DNA of 64,000 nucleotides from Liolophura sinensis. Its lineage: Eukaryota > Mollusca > Polyplacophora > Chitonida > Chitonidae. This document shows positions 21,501 to 34,200 of the stretch, one piece after another; the stretch's first letter is position 1; every line of letters begins with the position of its first letter. The notes beneath the pieces were generated by a model that ran no database searches, was not told the origin of the DNA, and saw only the letters and a program-made list of their open reading frames with translations. The DNA lies in contig NC_088302.1 in assembly GCF_032854445.1 (NCBI RefSeq), forward strand, positions 51,056,046-51,120,045, written 5' to 3'. The position numbers were made by a program, and so were the translations under genes.

Positions 21501-24500
21501 TGTGAGTGGCTGCTAAGTTAGCTCGCACCTTCATCTTAAACTGACGGAATGCAAGCTTTGCCACGCTGAATGCCTCCTATGGAATAAAAGTGACCCATAT
21601 GTTCATATGTAAATATCCTGCTTGACAGAAATACGACTCTAAAGGAATTCTCCAGGCAAATACAGCAAAATGGGTATCCATAAAGTAAGCATTCTTTTGT
21701 TTTCGGAATTTCTACCCAATTCTTTTCTACCGCATATCTTGTACAGAATGCACAGGACGTTACTCTAATTCTTCAACCTTTTCGCATGTTTGCAACGTGT
21801 TTATTTAAGCATAGTGTGAAGGAATTATTCTATGTTAACCGACAAAAATTATGCTTTTTGTGAAACCTGGAAACTGGCCAATCCAACCGATGTAGTTTCG
21901 TCTCTAAAATCAAATTAAAAATGTGCATAAACTGCACTGAAAGTTGTTCTTTCATATGTGAAAAGGTTGAAGAATTAGGTAGCACTGAATTTGTACACAA
22001 ATAATGATGACATACACAGGAACAAGTAGAATTGCTTACATAAATTGCAGAGAAGAGAATTCTTTGGTTGTTCTCATGATCATCTGAGTACCGCCTCAGG
22101 GTATCCATGGCATCCAGCCGGTCCTGAGCAAACATGTCGTTGAAACGGGAGATAAGGTTATGCTGACGAACTCTCTGTACAGGATCATCCAATGAGAGTA
22201 CAGATGAGGAGCGTGAGGCGTAATGGTACGAGCTGTCAAACAAGGGAAAGAAAAACAGTGGAATTAATACAGAAATTAAAGGATTCATGAAATGTACATG
22301 CAACTGTCAAAAGGTGAATGTACATGTTCAGTATTTAAAAGAAAAGAAAACACCCAGACCAAATTTATATATATAAATATATATGTCATCCAAGTTTAAA
22401 AACTGTATCATTTCATTCTCCTGATGTTCTATAATCCATTGAGATATCCTAGATCAAAGTAATCAAAATCGCTTGCATCAAGAAAATCAAATATGTCGCA
22501 ATGTTAAGATAACCCAAGATAACAAGTGTTTCTGCTCTGAGGTCATGTAATCCATGTTTTGCATTTTTGCCCTATAAACTGAATGAATGTATGGTACAAG
22601 TTTCCCTGCATCATGTTTCTGTTTTCTGTTATATGGCATGTTCCATAGTCTCATAAGACCTCCAGACTAAAAGTTGATTTATAGAGTTACCAAACATTTA
22701 AAAAAGTGGCTGTGGTCATTTAGGTCTGTTTCCACCCTTTGTTTATTATAAATAAAGTTTGCTTATATATGTTGCCTTTTCTTTTAAGTTAATAACACAG
22801 AAATTTGGGATATACACAAAACCAATGAGAATAGGCATACTTGTCTCGGCTCAGCTTGGAGGAGGAAAAGGAATTAACCAAGAGGTCATCCTTCAAGCTG
22901 CGGATTTGTGACTTGTAAGTGTCGACCCTGCCAGTCAATGCACGCAGCTTGATCAGTTCATCATTGGCATCAGCTAACCTGTGAAAGAGAAAAAAATGAA
23001 TATTATATAAAGTAGGTATGAGCAAGAATTACAAATTATCATCATGCTCATACATGTACATCTATGGACAATATATATATAATATAGGAGTAAAGCATTT
23101 CTCACAAGATACAGTCATGAGTCTCATCTCCTTGTACTTCAAGATATACTATGTGGCTGTTCAGTCTAAAATCTGATAATGCATACTTTGTAAAACCAGA
23201 TTTACATATTGTATTTTCTATGCCTAGATGTACTTGTAGCAGTTATCTCCCTTTTGGACAATGTGCTTTTCATTCATGCCGAGGGCTGAATGCTAGCATG
23301 AAAATGATCAGTTGAGAATTGTGACCCAGAAGAAGCAAAATAGTAAGGCTTTCAACAACTCTTTGAAAAGGTAAAACGGCCTTTTTCAGTACACTGAAGG
23401 TGATAAAACATTGAGATTCTATGAATAAGTGTTGCAAACCCTGTCACATTCTAACCGAGTGACAATATCAGACATGAGGATTCGATAACCAAATTGCCTA
23501 AAGTAAACCGACCTCTCGAAAGTGGCTCCTAAACCTTCAAAACATGTGATAAACAGCCATGCACGTCACACAGATGGAAGACAAGTTGTCTTTAATGAAT
23601 GCTAGATTACCAAGCCAGCCACACCAGGTAGACTGCTTTTTGTCATCAAGGCCCCACAAACAATAGGACTGCAAGATATTCTACAAATTCTCTGTGGAAG
23701 GCTAGGATTTAACCCACACAGACTGCCCTACACACCTTCAAAGTGTCTGTATATGACACTGTTGTCTCATAGCCATTTGCTGCATTACAAGATTTGTCTC
23801 CCTTTGTATCATTTGGCAGAGCTCATATTAACCAGTTATACTCACTCATCTTTCAGATCCTCCACCTCTGCCCTCGCTAGCTTAAGCTCCTCCTCCACAC
23901 GCTGTAATGAGTTCTCATACATTTCCTGCAGCTGATCCAGCTCGCGATTCTTGGCAGCCGTCTCTGCCAGGGAATCGCTGCTGTAACTGCTGCCAGAGGT
24001 GAAAAAGTTCTGTCCCAGCCATGGCAACAGTCGGTACTTTATGATATCAGCCCCAGCGTAGGTACCACCTAGAAAATAGGTCATCATATGTTAATAACTG
24101 TATTATTTTTTGCAATAGACTCATATCTATACATACATTTAGCCATTACTGTGACACAATTACTTCCGAAAATGCCATTATCTAAATGTAAAGAGAGTTT
24201 GTGGTGTTACATTTATACTTCATCTATGCCAAATAATGCTGATGTACATCATAAATCTTTTTTCCGAGTAATGTCAAATTTTGTTTTGTGGGGATTTCTT
24301 TAAACAAGTAAACAACTAAAACTATATTCTGAGAACTGGATTATTTGCCATTTCATCATTTGACTGTGTTTACATACAGAAGCAGTCACCAATTTAAATG
24401 TCCACCACTCTGCTTTATACTAGTTGTCACTATTCAAATATATAAGTACAATCACTTTAACTGAACAACTACACAGACCAAAATCTAGCATCCTCAAGCT

Positions 24501-27157
24501 CTAAGAAAAGAATATATAAATCTCATATGCTGTAAATCTTTATCCTTTTCGACCTCTAAATCACTTTTTTCAGTGGAATTATGCATACAATTGTTATGAA
24601 AATGATGCCTGTAAATGCTTTGTTTTTTGTTTGTGACACCAAACATGCAAACTTCATAAAACTTATTTCTCAGCACTCCACGATGGTTCTATCAGAAGGT
24701 TTCAAAATACTGTGGTGGATGAAAAGGTCGAGGAATTAGGGTAAATCAGATAGGTACAGATGTCATTTAGAAAGTGGATAAAGTAACAGTATTATCATTA
24801 ATTAATATAATCATTACAATTTCTGAAACCTTATAAAACAATTGTGAACATAAGTACATGTACAATGTAACTGAATAGTAATGGATATGCACGAACCGAA
24901 TTAAACATCTACAATAATAATTTTTATATTAGTATAATTTATATTTGTATTATTTCAAGAGGAATTTGGGACTTCTGGCTAGCACACCAATTCCACCATG
25001 CAGAGATCAAACAAGATGAGCCCATAAGAATGACATCTTTCATGCACTTTTATATAAAGACACCAGTTTGGTAACCACACAGTGTGTTCTGGTTTTCTAC
25101 TAAAGATTGAGTTGAATTATAGAAAGTTCTACAGTGTACATGTACTCTCAGCTAGTGTATATTAACACCACAGACTTTCAATATTCTAACTTCATTCACT
25201 ACAAAAACAAGGACCAGGCAGTTATACAGTGGTGTGCTGCAAGGTTGTGACAAACATGTACTTGGTTGCACAAGTAAGTAACCGAGACAAACAAGCTTTT
25301 GCAAAGGTACAATGCAATGCAACATTAACACTAGTAGAAAAGTAGTAAGGGTATTTAATTACAAGTTGCCAATGTTTGCACAGCAAAGCCCAAAAGTTAT
25401 TACCCCTGACAGGTTTGGGCGTGACCTGTCAGAGCAAACCTACCCTCAGAGGCTGTCAGACTGAGTATTTTAAACAGCTGACCCTGAACTTTAGAGTTCA
25501 GTTCCACTATCTCACAGCATGCCGCAACATTCTGGTCACAGGTGTTGATCTGAAACATCACCAATAATCACACAATATCAATTCCAAGTGTGTGTGGTGG
25601 AGCATTTAAAATTCATGCTTTTATACAGAGTGCATATCAATAAACTGACGACATAATTTTCACTCATGATGAATAGTCTAAAAGGCAAACATGAAGAGAA
25701 TGTATGAAAATGACTTAACAATACTGAGTAAAAATTATGAATATTTAGAGGTATATGTACATGTATGTGCAGGTTCCTAGATTTGAGGAGATTAGAAGTT
25801 TCCTTCATGCATGTACATTTTAATACGCCAATTTTGCTGTTCACATAATGCCTTAAATTTCGATCTTGATAACTTTAATTTATACTGTTTACAATATTAG
25901 AAACTTTCGACAAAAGTTATTCAGGCCTACTTAATTCATAAGGCTAGATGAAGAACTAATGTGAGCTTTAGGGAACATGATCAGAATGTGTACACATTGG
26001 AATATATGTGTCAAGTATGATTGATGGCAATATTAACAGGCTTATTTGAATGCTTCTGAAATATTCAGAAACATGAAATTTGGCATTCTAGTGTAATATG
26101 ATTTGAGGTCAACAAAATTTATACCTTTATGGAAACACTTATCAATTAATTAAGGGATATACCATATGTCATAATACCAGGTTGCTAGAGATAGACCACT
26201 GACATTCTTTGGTCAAATGACAGGTTTAATGCCCCAAGTATTACCTAACCCTCTCAAAGGGCAGGTCATAGTTCAAAATGAACAATATATGTGTGTGAGC
26301 CTGTTATACAGAGATAAATGCCAATAAATACTGTAAGAAAGTATCTATTTTTGGCACCTTTCCAAAATGTTTAAAGCTACAATAAACTGACTATACATGC
26401 TTTAAATTTGAACAATCATTTCCACTTTTGTTAATCTAAGACAGATGTCAATTTGTGATTCCTAACCAGTGTGACATAAAATTATGAAATCCGTGTTTCT
26501 TTTTTGACTAAATAAAATTTACACAAGGAAAACAATGCGTAATGGTAACACAAATTGTTATTTGTCCTTTTTCATGGTGCATGCTGTAACCTGTCAAAGG
26601 AAATGTGCGGTCTCTGTCCCTGGCATTTTTCCGATACCTGAGAACGCTGAAATAACTGTAACGGGGCAGCATGTTGAGGCTTGACGCGCCGCCTGTCCCG
26701 CCTGGGGCAGTCCCCTCAGCGCCCGGGCAACTCGGCGATATCGCACGTGGGACCCGGACTAGGCTTTCATCCTAACTAACCTGACTATGAGAAACGCTTC
26801 ACTTATCTTTGAAAACTTGTTGTCAATATGATAAGAACAATATTGTACTGCACGCATGCAATATTAGCTACATACATTTGCTGACGAAATGAAAGCCATC
26901 AAAACCTGTCCATATTTGTCTCGGAATTCGTTTCCTTGTCAATGCACTGAAAGTTAACGCTACAAACACTGTGGCTCAACATATCCGCGATGTGGTGATT
27001 GTTAACAAATATTCTTTTCATTATGTATGGTGCAATAATGCAAAAATCACAGGAGACACGGCTAACTTACATTATAGTCATCATACCATCTGTCAAGCTT
27101 GTCTTGTAAGATTCTAAAAGAACCAATATTCACGAGTCGTCTGAGCGATTCCGACAT
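18540..27157 (-). CDS. SPATA18: Mitochondria-eating protein homologue (SPATA18/MIEAP)
   Basis: Complete nine-exon gene: 27157-27071, 25549-25444, 24068-23846, 22978-22841, 22232-22040, 21576-21418, 21171-20996, 19746-19620, 18683-18540. All phases agree and give 450 residues; the vertebrate protein is somewhat longer. MIEAP acts at mitochondria, where it binds cardiolipin and helps clear damaged organelles. The N terminus (MSESLRRLVNIG, then LQDKLDRWYDDYN, NTCDQNV, KVQGQLFKIL) and IKYRLLPWL match the family. Residues about 90-180 are coiled coil (ELDQLQEMYENSLQRVEEEL). The MIEAP C-terminal domain spans about 190-405 (EAFSVAKLAFRQFKMKVRAN, YRRSYDSEYTAPLV, KGEAVTRRGASL). The last exon is a Ser/Arg-rich tail (SRSRSMSRGRSASPSARSRS). 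The gene is divergent from CCDC22. Introns hold a full SINE, MITE-like copies and a minisatellite. Confidence 0.95.
18851..19144 (-). mobile_element. Full-length tRNA-derived SINE with target-site duplication
   Basis: SINE body 18863-19132 on the minus strand, with GGGCCTCCGTGGCTCAGTCGG at the head and a long T run (A tail) at the left. It is flanked by a perfect 12-bp duplication TTGACTTTTGAA (18851-18862 and 19133-19144). It lies in the last intron of the SPATA18-like gene, in the same orientation as transcription. A recent copy of the same family as 7469 and 41643. Confidence 0.95.
19290..19520 (-). mobile_element. Old copy of the same SINE
   Basis: Minus-strand match over nearly the whole element (TGATTGGTGTTTCACG at the 3' end, ACCCATGACCATCTGCAGGT in the body, CATTGGTGAGAGGCTCCTGG near the head), with many substitutions. 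It lies close beside the younger copy at 18863. Confidence 0.85.
19905..20305. repeat. Minisatellite with alternating two-unit order
   Basis: Eight units, each with GCATTTTAACATGGGTGG, alternate between a long type (ATATATATAATGTTAGGGTAAC, CATGTT) and a short type (ATATATATTAGGGTAAC, CAAGTT), giving a ~103-bp dimer. It lies in the SPATA18-like intron between exons 20996 and 19746. The seventh unit is a hybrid (long type with CAAGTT). A 27-bp piece of the unit recurs once at 20790-20816. Confidence 0.93.
20583..20797. mobile_element. MITE-like element, copy B
   Basis: About 215 bp with inverted ends: AAATCTTCAACCTTTTCAAC at the left and GTTGAAAAGATGGAAGAATT then AGGGTAA at the right. The interior (CAGTGGGACTTAGGCATACA, TTTCAAAATATTGG) matches copy C at 24531. 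There is no coding capacity. Non-autonomous DNA transposon suspected from the terminal inverted repeats. Confidence 0.65.
21761..21981. mobile_element. MITE-like element, copy A (best inverted ends)
   Basis: Ends are near-perfect inverted repeats of about 25 bp: TACTCTAATTCTTCAACCTT on the left, and the right end reads TACCTAATTCTTCAACCTTT when reverse-complemented. About 221 bp long with no open frame of note. The interior differs from copies B and C. It lies in a SPATA18-like intron between exons 22040 and 21576. Confidence 0.7.
24531..24743. mobile_element. MITE-like element, copy C
   Basis: About 213 bp, with left end AAATCTTTATCCTTTTCGAC and right end GAAAAGGTCGAGGAATTAGG then GTAA. The interior shares CAGTGGAATTATGCATACAA and TTTCAAAATACTG with copy B. 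Diverged, so not recent. It lies in the SPATA18-like intron between exons 25444 and 24068. Confidence 0.65.
26640..26770. other. GC-rich block in intron 1 of the SPATA18-like gene
   Basis: A ~130-bp island rich in CpG (GACGCGCCGCCTGTCCCGCC, GCGCCCGGGCAACTCGGCGA) in very AT-rich intron sequence, about 400-500 bp inside the gene. No tRNA fold or coding frame was recognised. It could be a regulatory element or an inserted fragment; role unknown. Confidence 0.4.
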
Positions 27158-28202
27158 TTTCCTTGCTGGTTGCACGGATACAGTAAACAGTTCGCAGCTG
27201 ACAACGAGCCTACTTATTGGATGGATTACACGACGGAAACTGCCGAGAACTCACGAACGAGTACTTCCGTTGAACTTTGATCACATGATCTGTCCCAGAC
27301 AAAATGGAGGAGGTGGACAAAATAATCGTTCACTCCTTGCGAGGAGTTGGTTGGTAAGTGACTGTTCTATTGAAAACAACAGTAAAGCCCGTTCTGAACA
27401 CGCACACAATGCATATCCATGAACACCGCAGGCATTACCATTTACATTAAGTAGGACTTGGCGAATATTGTGACACCAAACATCGATGCTAAGTACCGTA
27501 CGTCGTGGCATGCCAATGATACCTACTGGCTGCAAAAGGGCGAGAGCCGGTACTATGTCTGGTTGTTTTTTTCCCAGTATTTATGCCACGCTGTGCTACA
27601 TCCTGCCCAAGCCTTGCTAGTGCACGCTGACCTCTGCATTATTAAATTATCATATCAAATCATTGTTCGGCTTCAGCATGCACAAACAGCGCTTTACATT
27701 GGGACAGATTTAAGCTGTCTATTATCTGAGGCGTATATGAGAAAAAAATAACATCCTGGTTACAAGTAAAATTCTGTCTAAATATTCCAAAATATCCAGT
27801 CATATACTCACATGTATAGAAATATTTGCATGGTTTACAGCATATAGGCCCTCTCACCAAAGCAGTCACTGTGAGTTCAAGCCCTTCTCATGCCGGCTTC
27901 CACTGCAGCCGTAGGCGGCAATGTCTGGCATCCACATGTGGATGGTGATGGGTTTCCTGCCACCAAATGCTGGACAGCATCGTATAGGTGAAATATTCTT
28001 GAGTAAAGCATAAAACACCAATCAAATAAATAAATAAATACAGTACTTAGGATGGTAGTCTCGGTAAATGAAAAAAGCCGATGTCATTGAGGGCAAGCTT
28101 TACCCCATTCCTTTAAAAAAAAAAATGGAAGGGGAGATAATTTGATACATATTCTAATGTCAGTAGTGTTAGATAAGTTACGACAACAATGTTGGAGTAA
28201 AC
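27158..28202. promoter_or_regulatory. Shared upstream region of SPATA18-like and CCDC22 genes
   Basis: The two start codons (27157 minus, 28203 plus) point away from each other across about 1,045 bp, so this segment must hold both promoters or a bidirectional one. No TATA box or named factor site can be asserted. The right part contains a worn SINE (27852-28036), so the conserved promoter parts are probably nearer each gene. Confidence 0.5.
27852..28036 (+). mobile_element. SINE fragment lacking the head
   Basis: Begins at the B box (CAGTCACTGTGAGTTCAAGC), runs through GGATGGTGATGGGTTTCCTG and ends at TTCTTGAGTAAAGCATAAAA with an AATCAAATAAATAAATAAAT tail. Moderately diverged. It lies in the shared upstream region of SPATA18-like and CCDC22. 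Confidence 0.85.
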
Positions 28203-31200
28203 ATGGCTTCTGTTGTTTCCAGTGAGTTAGATGATGAGATTCAGTCGCTGCGAGGTTTCTCCACAGAGATGATTGTTGAAGCTGTGGCTCGTTGTTTGAG
28301 AATTATCAACAATGACTCAGAACTCTCTACAACGCTCCCCGGTGGCATGTCTGCTAAGTTCCGCGTCGGAACCAGTCTCGCCAATGCATTGACGGTGAGA
28401 TATTTATACTGTTATAAGATAAACTAAAGACATCATGCATCAACACTGGGAGAGGTTTAAAATTTCTAGCAGCAGAGGTATACATAAAAAAAAACATACT
28501 GGTTAGAAGTAAAATTCTGCAAAGAAAAATTCTGTCCAAATATTTCAAAATATCCAGCCATACACACGTGTAGAAAGATTTATGTTGTTTACACTCTACA
28601 GTACTCAAATATACGTTCATGTTACTGTGTAATTATTATACTACAAGCTGTTACGTGAGGATTTTTGGCAATGTGCCAGTCTTTTGAATAGCTGTGATAA
28701 TGTCTGTGATCTTTAATTTGATGTCTTGAAGGATTTAGGGTATCGGGGAGAGATTGGCTACCAAACTTTTCTCTACTCAAACGAGACTGATATTCGAAAA
28801 GTGTTGATGTTCCTGGTGGAAAAATTACCAAAAGAATCTGAGGAAGGAGGAGAAGAAATATTAGGTGAGATGGTACATACACATGAAGCAGCTTAAGTGA
28901 CTGTTTATGTGAGACTGTTGTTAAAATATGAACTACAATCAAATGTAAGCACTTTCTGTATTGACACTCACCCATAATCCTTTGCCATTATTTCTCCAGC
29001 ATGTCATATTTTATCATGCTTAGTATACACTTTGACTGAGTACACTATTTGCGCACATTTTGGAAAAGATATAAGTGTGATGTGCAGACATTTTTTGTCA
29101 AAAGTAGAAAAAGATCAGTAGAAAATGCAACTTGAATGTGTTGAAAATAGATTGTAAGTACAACTTTGCCCAAGACATCATGTTATGTATTTAGCTACCA
29201 TAATAATATTCTTTGTGGAATGAGATTATTAAACATGTTAAATGCTTCATAATTACTATCACACTAGACTATAAATTAATGTGAAGCTTATAATTTGTGT
29301 TCAGGTTCATCTGCACTACTTCAGAGAGCGATCTCAGCAGAGGTGTCCAAACGTTTGCATTCTCCGTGGGGACCAGCCTGCTTACGAGAGAGGGGTGTCA
29401 GCTGGAGGGGCAGTCCACCTAGCTGGTGTCAGGAGGTAGGAAAAACTCACTCCACAATACCTTGCAGACTATTTGTATTAACTTGTGAAACATGGTGCGT
29501 GCTTAAAATGTGATTACCTGTGAATTCTCCGCTTGTTCTTCATAAGATAACTGTCAACATCTGGTAAATACGCAGAAGTAAATTTGTGTGAACAAGTGTA
29601 GAATTCTGAAATCTGTCCAGACTATTAAATAATTTCTCATTAACAAAGAAACATGTCAGAATTGTTCATTATAGAATTCCATTTTAGAAAGGCACCCATG
29701 TCCATCATTGGGATCAAGGCTTAACATTAAATAATGAGAAGTGCTCTTTATGCAGGATAATTATTCTGTTAAACATACAAGTTTTTTTTATTTTATTACA
29801 AATGTACTTACTCATACTTGAATATCTGAGTACTGTAAAATAAAACAGATTTGTAAGAGAGGAACCTGTCGGCATACATTAATAAAATGCATTGTTGTTC
29901 TTTCAGGATGAAGGTTCATTTCAACAGTTCCATTCCTGGCTATTGACTGTTCCACAAGATGTGACGAATATTAGTAAAAAAATACCTAAAGGTTTGTGCC
30001 TTTTATTTTATGAGTAGAATTACACCTAAATGACAACATTTGTCGGCTAGTGAGGGTTTATTGCGTCCACATTAAACTGCTAATATACAAATGAATTTTG
30101 GGTTGGGTCACCCCAAAGACTTGGAAAATGGTACTTGCTGCTGCCTCGCTTTGTGCTCAGCAGGACTGGTTGGCTCATTGTCATTATAATGCGACTGGGT
30201 GGGGTGTCTTGTCTGGTGTCTTCATCGTGATACTTCACAGTATATACGCACACACCTAGTGAAAACCTTGTCATCATATGACTGAAAACTTGTAAAGTAC
30301 AATGTTAAACCCAAAATCTTTATTCATTTATAAATGAATCAATGTTGAGTGGGTGTAAAAAATGTCTCAAATATTTATAGGTTATTGAATGAATACCTGT
30401 TGACGTAAACAGGTTGCATGACCCCAGATAGTTACATGCTTCAGTGAATGCATCATGGTAACATGATGTTGCTAATGCCGGCGTGCAATGTGAACATTGC
30501 TAATGGTGAAGTGCAGTACGAAATACGTGCAACACAATCGCCACAACATTAAAAGATAGGCAAATGTGGAAGGTGTATAATAACTATAAACTTTAATAGA
30601 CTTGATATGTATTCATGCCTAGTGCTTTATCTTTTTTACTTTCTGTGTAGTTTTAAGTACTTCATATGATATAGACTTTAAAACTTATTAAGATGAAATT
30701 GAAATGTTGTCATCTGTGTTTTATCACAGGAACCAAGCGGTATTTTGACAACTTTCTTCCATTTGTGACCAATCTTCCCCTGAAGCACAGTGATGTGTCT
30801 TCGTCTGTGTTAGAACACAATGGGCGCTGTGTGTCAGCTCAGCAAGAGTGGGAAACAGAGTGGAACCGATCAGGTCTTGCGTCAGGCCTCACAGAAGAGG
30901 TATGTAAAGGGGAATAACTCTGTGGATAGACCTTATTGACCCAGTCATCTTCCAATTTAACTCCTACACTGTTAAAAACATATCAAGACCCAGTAACGTT
31001 TCAGCATTTGGAAAGCGCAGAGCTATAGTTTACACTTCAAAACGTTCTACATAAACACTGATCTGCTCAGCTAGGTACACTACATTTCTGTCGTATTGTT
31101 GATGGTCTACACCGATCAAGTGGTCTACAGATGTCAAGTTGTTGTCATCTGGTTTAAGATTCTAGTTTTTAAGTTGAGCATGAGCTGTTGGTTCATTCAC

Positions 31201-34200
31201 ATCCTCAGACTGAGAATCTCGGGGAGAATTCTTCTCTCGCCTTATCAGTTCGGGGAGACTTAGTGCCAGTGACAGTTTGATGTGCACAGGGCCATGTAGG
31301 TGGCCTTTGTACATGTACCTGGTCACACACCTTCCACAAATATGGATTTTCAGGGTAAATAAAACACCAAAAGTACATGTATATATCAGATGAAGACCAT
31401 TAAACACTCTCCCAGAAAATAGCTTAATTTATGTTTAGGGTATGCGTGACATTACTTCCTTATTTTCCGTCTGATATAGTTCATTGCATGGTCCATTAGG
31501 GAATGCATTCAAGGATCTAGATGTACATATACCCTACATAAAATTTGCCCACAAAAGTGCATTTTTAGTGGCAAATAAATGTCACAAATTATTATTTTTG
31601 GTGCTGAAACTTAGAGTTGACCAGTAGAATATTATCCCGTGTTCCAAGCAAACCTCAAACGCCTTTCTTAAATCAAGAGAAAAATCGACTAGTCATGGAC
31701 AAAATTTATTTTGAATGATGAAATCTAGTAGTCTGTGCGTTGGCAAAAAGATGTTGTATTGACACTTGTCCCAAAATGGTCAACCATAGAATTCAAAGTT
31801 TCAAATGCATTTTATCGGATTTATCGCATGTTTCACCATAGATTTATTGCTTTCTCCCCAGGGCTATAGGCTAAAGAAGAAGCAGAAGATTATGAAGAGA
31901 GTTGGAGACCAACTGAGGCAGAGTCTACAGAAAGCGCGCGTAGCTGAGGCGGCCAGTGAGAGTCAGAACCTGCAGCAGCTTCTGGACTCCCTCAGTGGAC
32001 GTTCAGGGGCGAGCAGGACAAAAGGCTCACGATTCACACATACAGAAAAGTTACAGTTTGCACAAGTGAGTTGCTGTTTCACAAATGCTGTAAAATGTGA
32101 ATTGCAAAGGTTTTAGATTTGTCACTGAAATTTGATATGTGATAGTAATGCTCTTACTTCAGTGCATTATGTTGTGGGTGACCAGAAGTATACTACACAA
32201 ATCTGATCAACCTACAATATTTTCAAAAACCCAGGGCCTGTCTCCACTTGATTTGGACCATTATGGTGATGTAGTTGGGGTCATTCATTTGGCAGTGCAC
32301 AAAGCTGGCAACCAAACTGCCACGTTCTATGAAATAACAAAGATAAGCGATGTATGTAGCACAAATGCAGGAATGTACATGAATTGAAAACTCCGCGATT
32401 TTTCTTCACAAGAAAGCTGCCACTGCAGATGAGGCATTTAAACAGCAGCTCTGATAGATTCAAGGCTTTGCAGTTCACCTTTAATATGTTTAAGTGATGT
32501 AATCAGTTCTGCAGGCATTTATCTGTAGACCTGTATCAGACAGGCAGAGCTCAATTTAGAGTACTTTCGTAACGTAAAATACAAGTAAGAGTTGTTCAAG
32601 TGCGCACTTTCAAAAAATTTTGTGAATCAGACTTTCGTAACTTAAGTGACATCACCTTAAGCCTCTGTGTGCTTCAGACAACATTAACGATGGTAAAACT
32701 GATTTATGAAGTTTTGTGTAAGTGAGCCCTGAGACAAAGGCGTTTAAGCTCCTGTTTTGTTATTTCAGGATGATAAAGCCATTGCTCAGTTAGGTGGTGG
32801 AGAGACGCCCAGGGCAGATACAGAAGAGGTAAGCCCACAATCATCAGTGATTTGTCTTACAAATTTTGTCTGTTTCTTCTAGAGATGTAGATTTAGAGGC
32901 TGTACAGAAGGAGTTCTTTTGACATGGAGGCTGAAAGGTTGTTTAAAAAAAGTTTCTCATAAAAATGATGTTATAGCTTAACTTTAAAGTTTTATTATTT
33001 TGTGCTTCCATAAAGGCAATGAATATTAATTTGAGTCTGTTCTAAACTTTGGTTTCTAGCTGTGCAAAAATATTGTCCTATTTTGTTAAAATCCTGTGCA
33101 TGTGGAGATTAATTTTCTGGTCAAGTTGGAAAACCAGTCAGATATTGTTTGATTTTAATAAAATTGTGTGTGCAGATAACTTTTTTTTACCCCTTAGATC
33201 AAGCTTGATCCATGCATAATTTACTTGTTTTATTTGTTTCATACAGGAATTGAAGGCCAAACGTGAAGATGAAATCAAACGCTTAAACAATGAACTTAAC
33301 AATGTAACCAATGAATTAGATAAACTGGAATTAAACTGCCAAAAATTCAGAACAAACATGCAGCAAATGGAGGATCAAATACGTCAGCAAGAGATCAAAA
33401 ACACTTCTGAGGAGGAATCATTCATAGTTAAAAAACGCACTATGGATTTGCTACCTGATGCAGCAGAGAATATTGCCAAGTTACAGGTACGAAATGGAAA
33501 AAAGGTTTGGTATGTTTTAAAGTTCATCCATTTTAGCACATTTTGTAAATATTATTCTAATTCATAAAAATAAGTCCTTGAGGTTTTCAAATTTACAATA
33601 TATGATCCAAAGTATGAAAACTGTTTCAAGTGTCATGTCAACTCAGAAAATATAGTTTCCTGTTTAGTATAAAGCTGCATGTATTTCGTTGTATAAAATG
33701 CATTGAAAGTGGTGCTTTTATGTGTGGAAAAGTTCGAAGGTTGACTGTAAATATCAGAATAGAAACTATATTCTTCCATGTTACAGTCTGTGGTGGAGTC
33801 AAGCACTCAGAGATTGGTCAGTCTAGCTAACCAGTGGGAACAACACAGGGCTCCTCTCTTACAGCAGTACAGAGACCTCAAGGATATCAACTCTCAGAAA
33901 CAGGTCAGTTGAATCAGCAGCCATGGTCATTTGTTCAAAAGTTTGTTGGGTCAGACTTAAATGGTACCACACATTCTAAATATGAATAAATATGAATGGT
34001 CCCTAAGCTAAGACTGGCTGCAACCAGTCGGACAGTGACCATTGAGGTGACAGACGCATATCCGGTTTTCACTGGTTGGGCTTCAACATTGAGTCAAGGG
34101 GAATGTCATGTACTGGGTGAAGACTCCTGATGTTACGCTGAAGAGGTCATGAAGTGTCATTGTACCCTAATTTTTCTAATTTGTGGCACAAATATATAGT

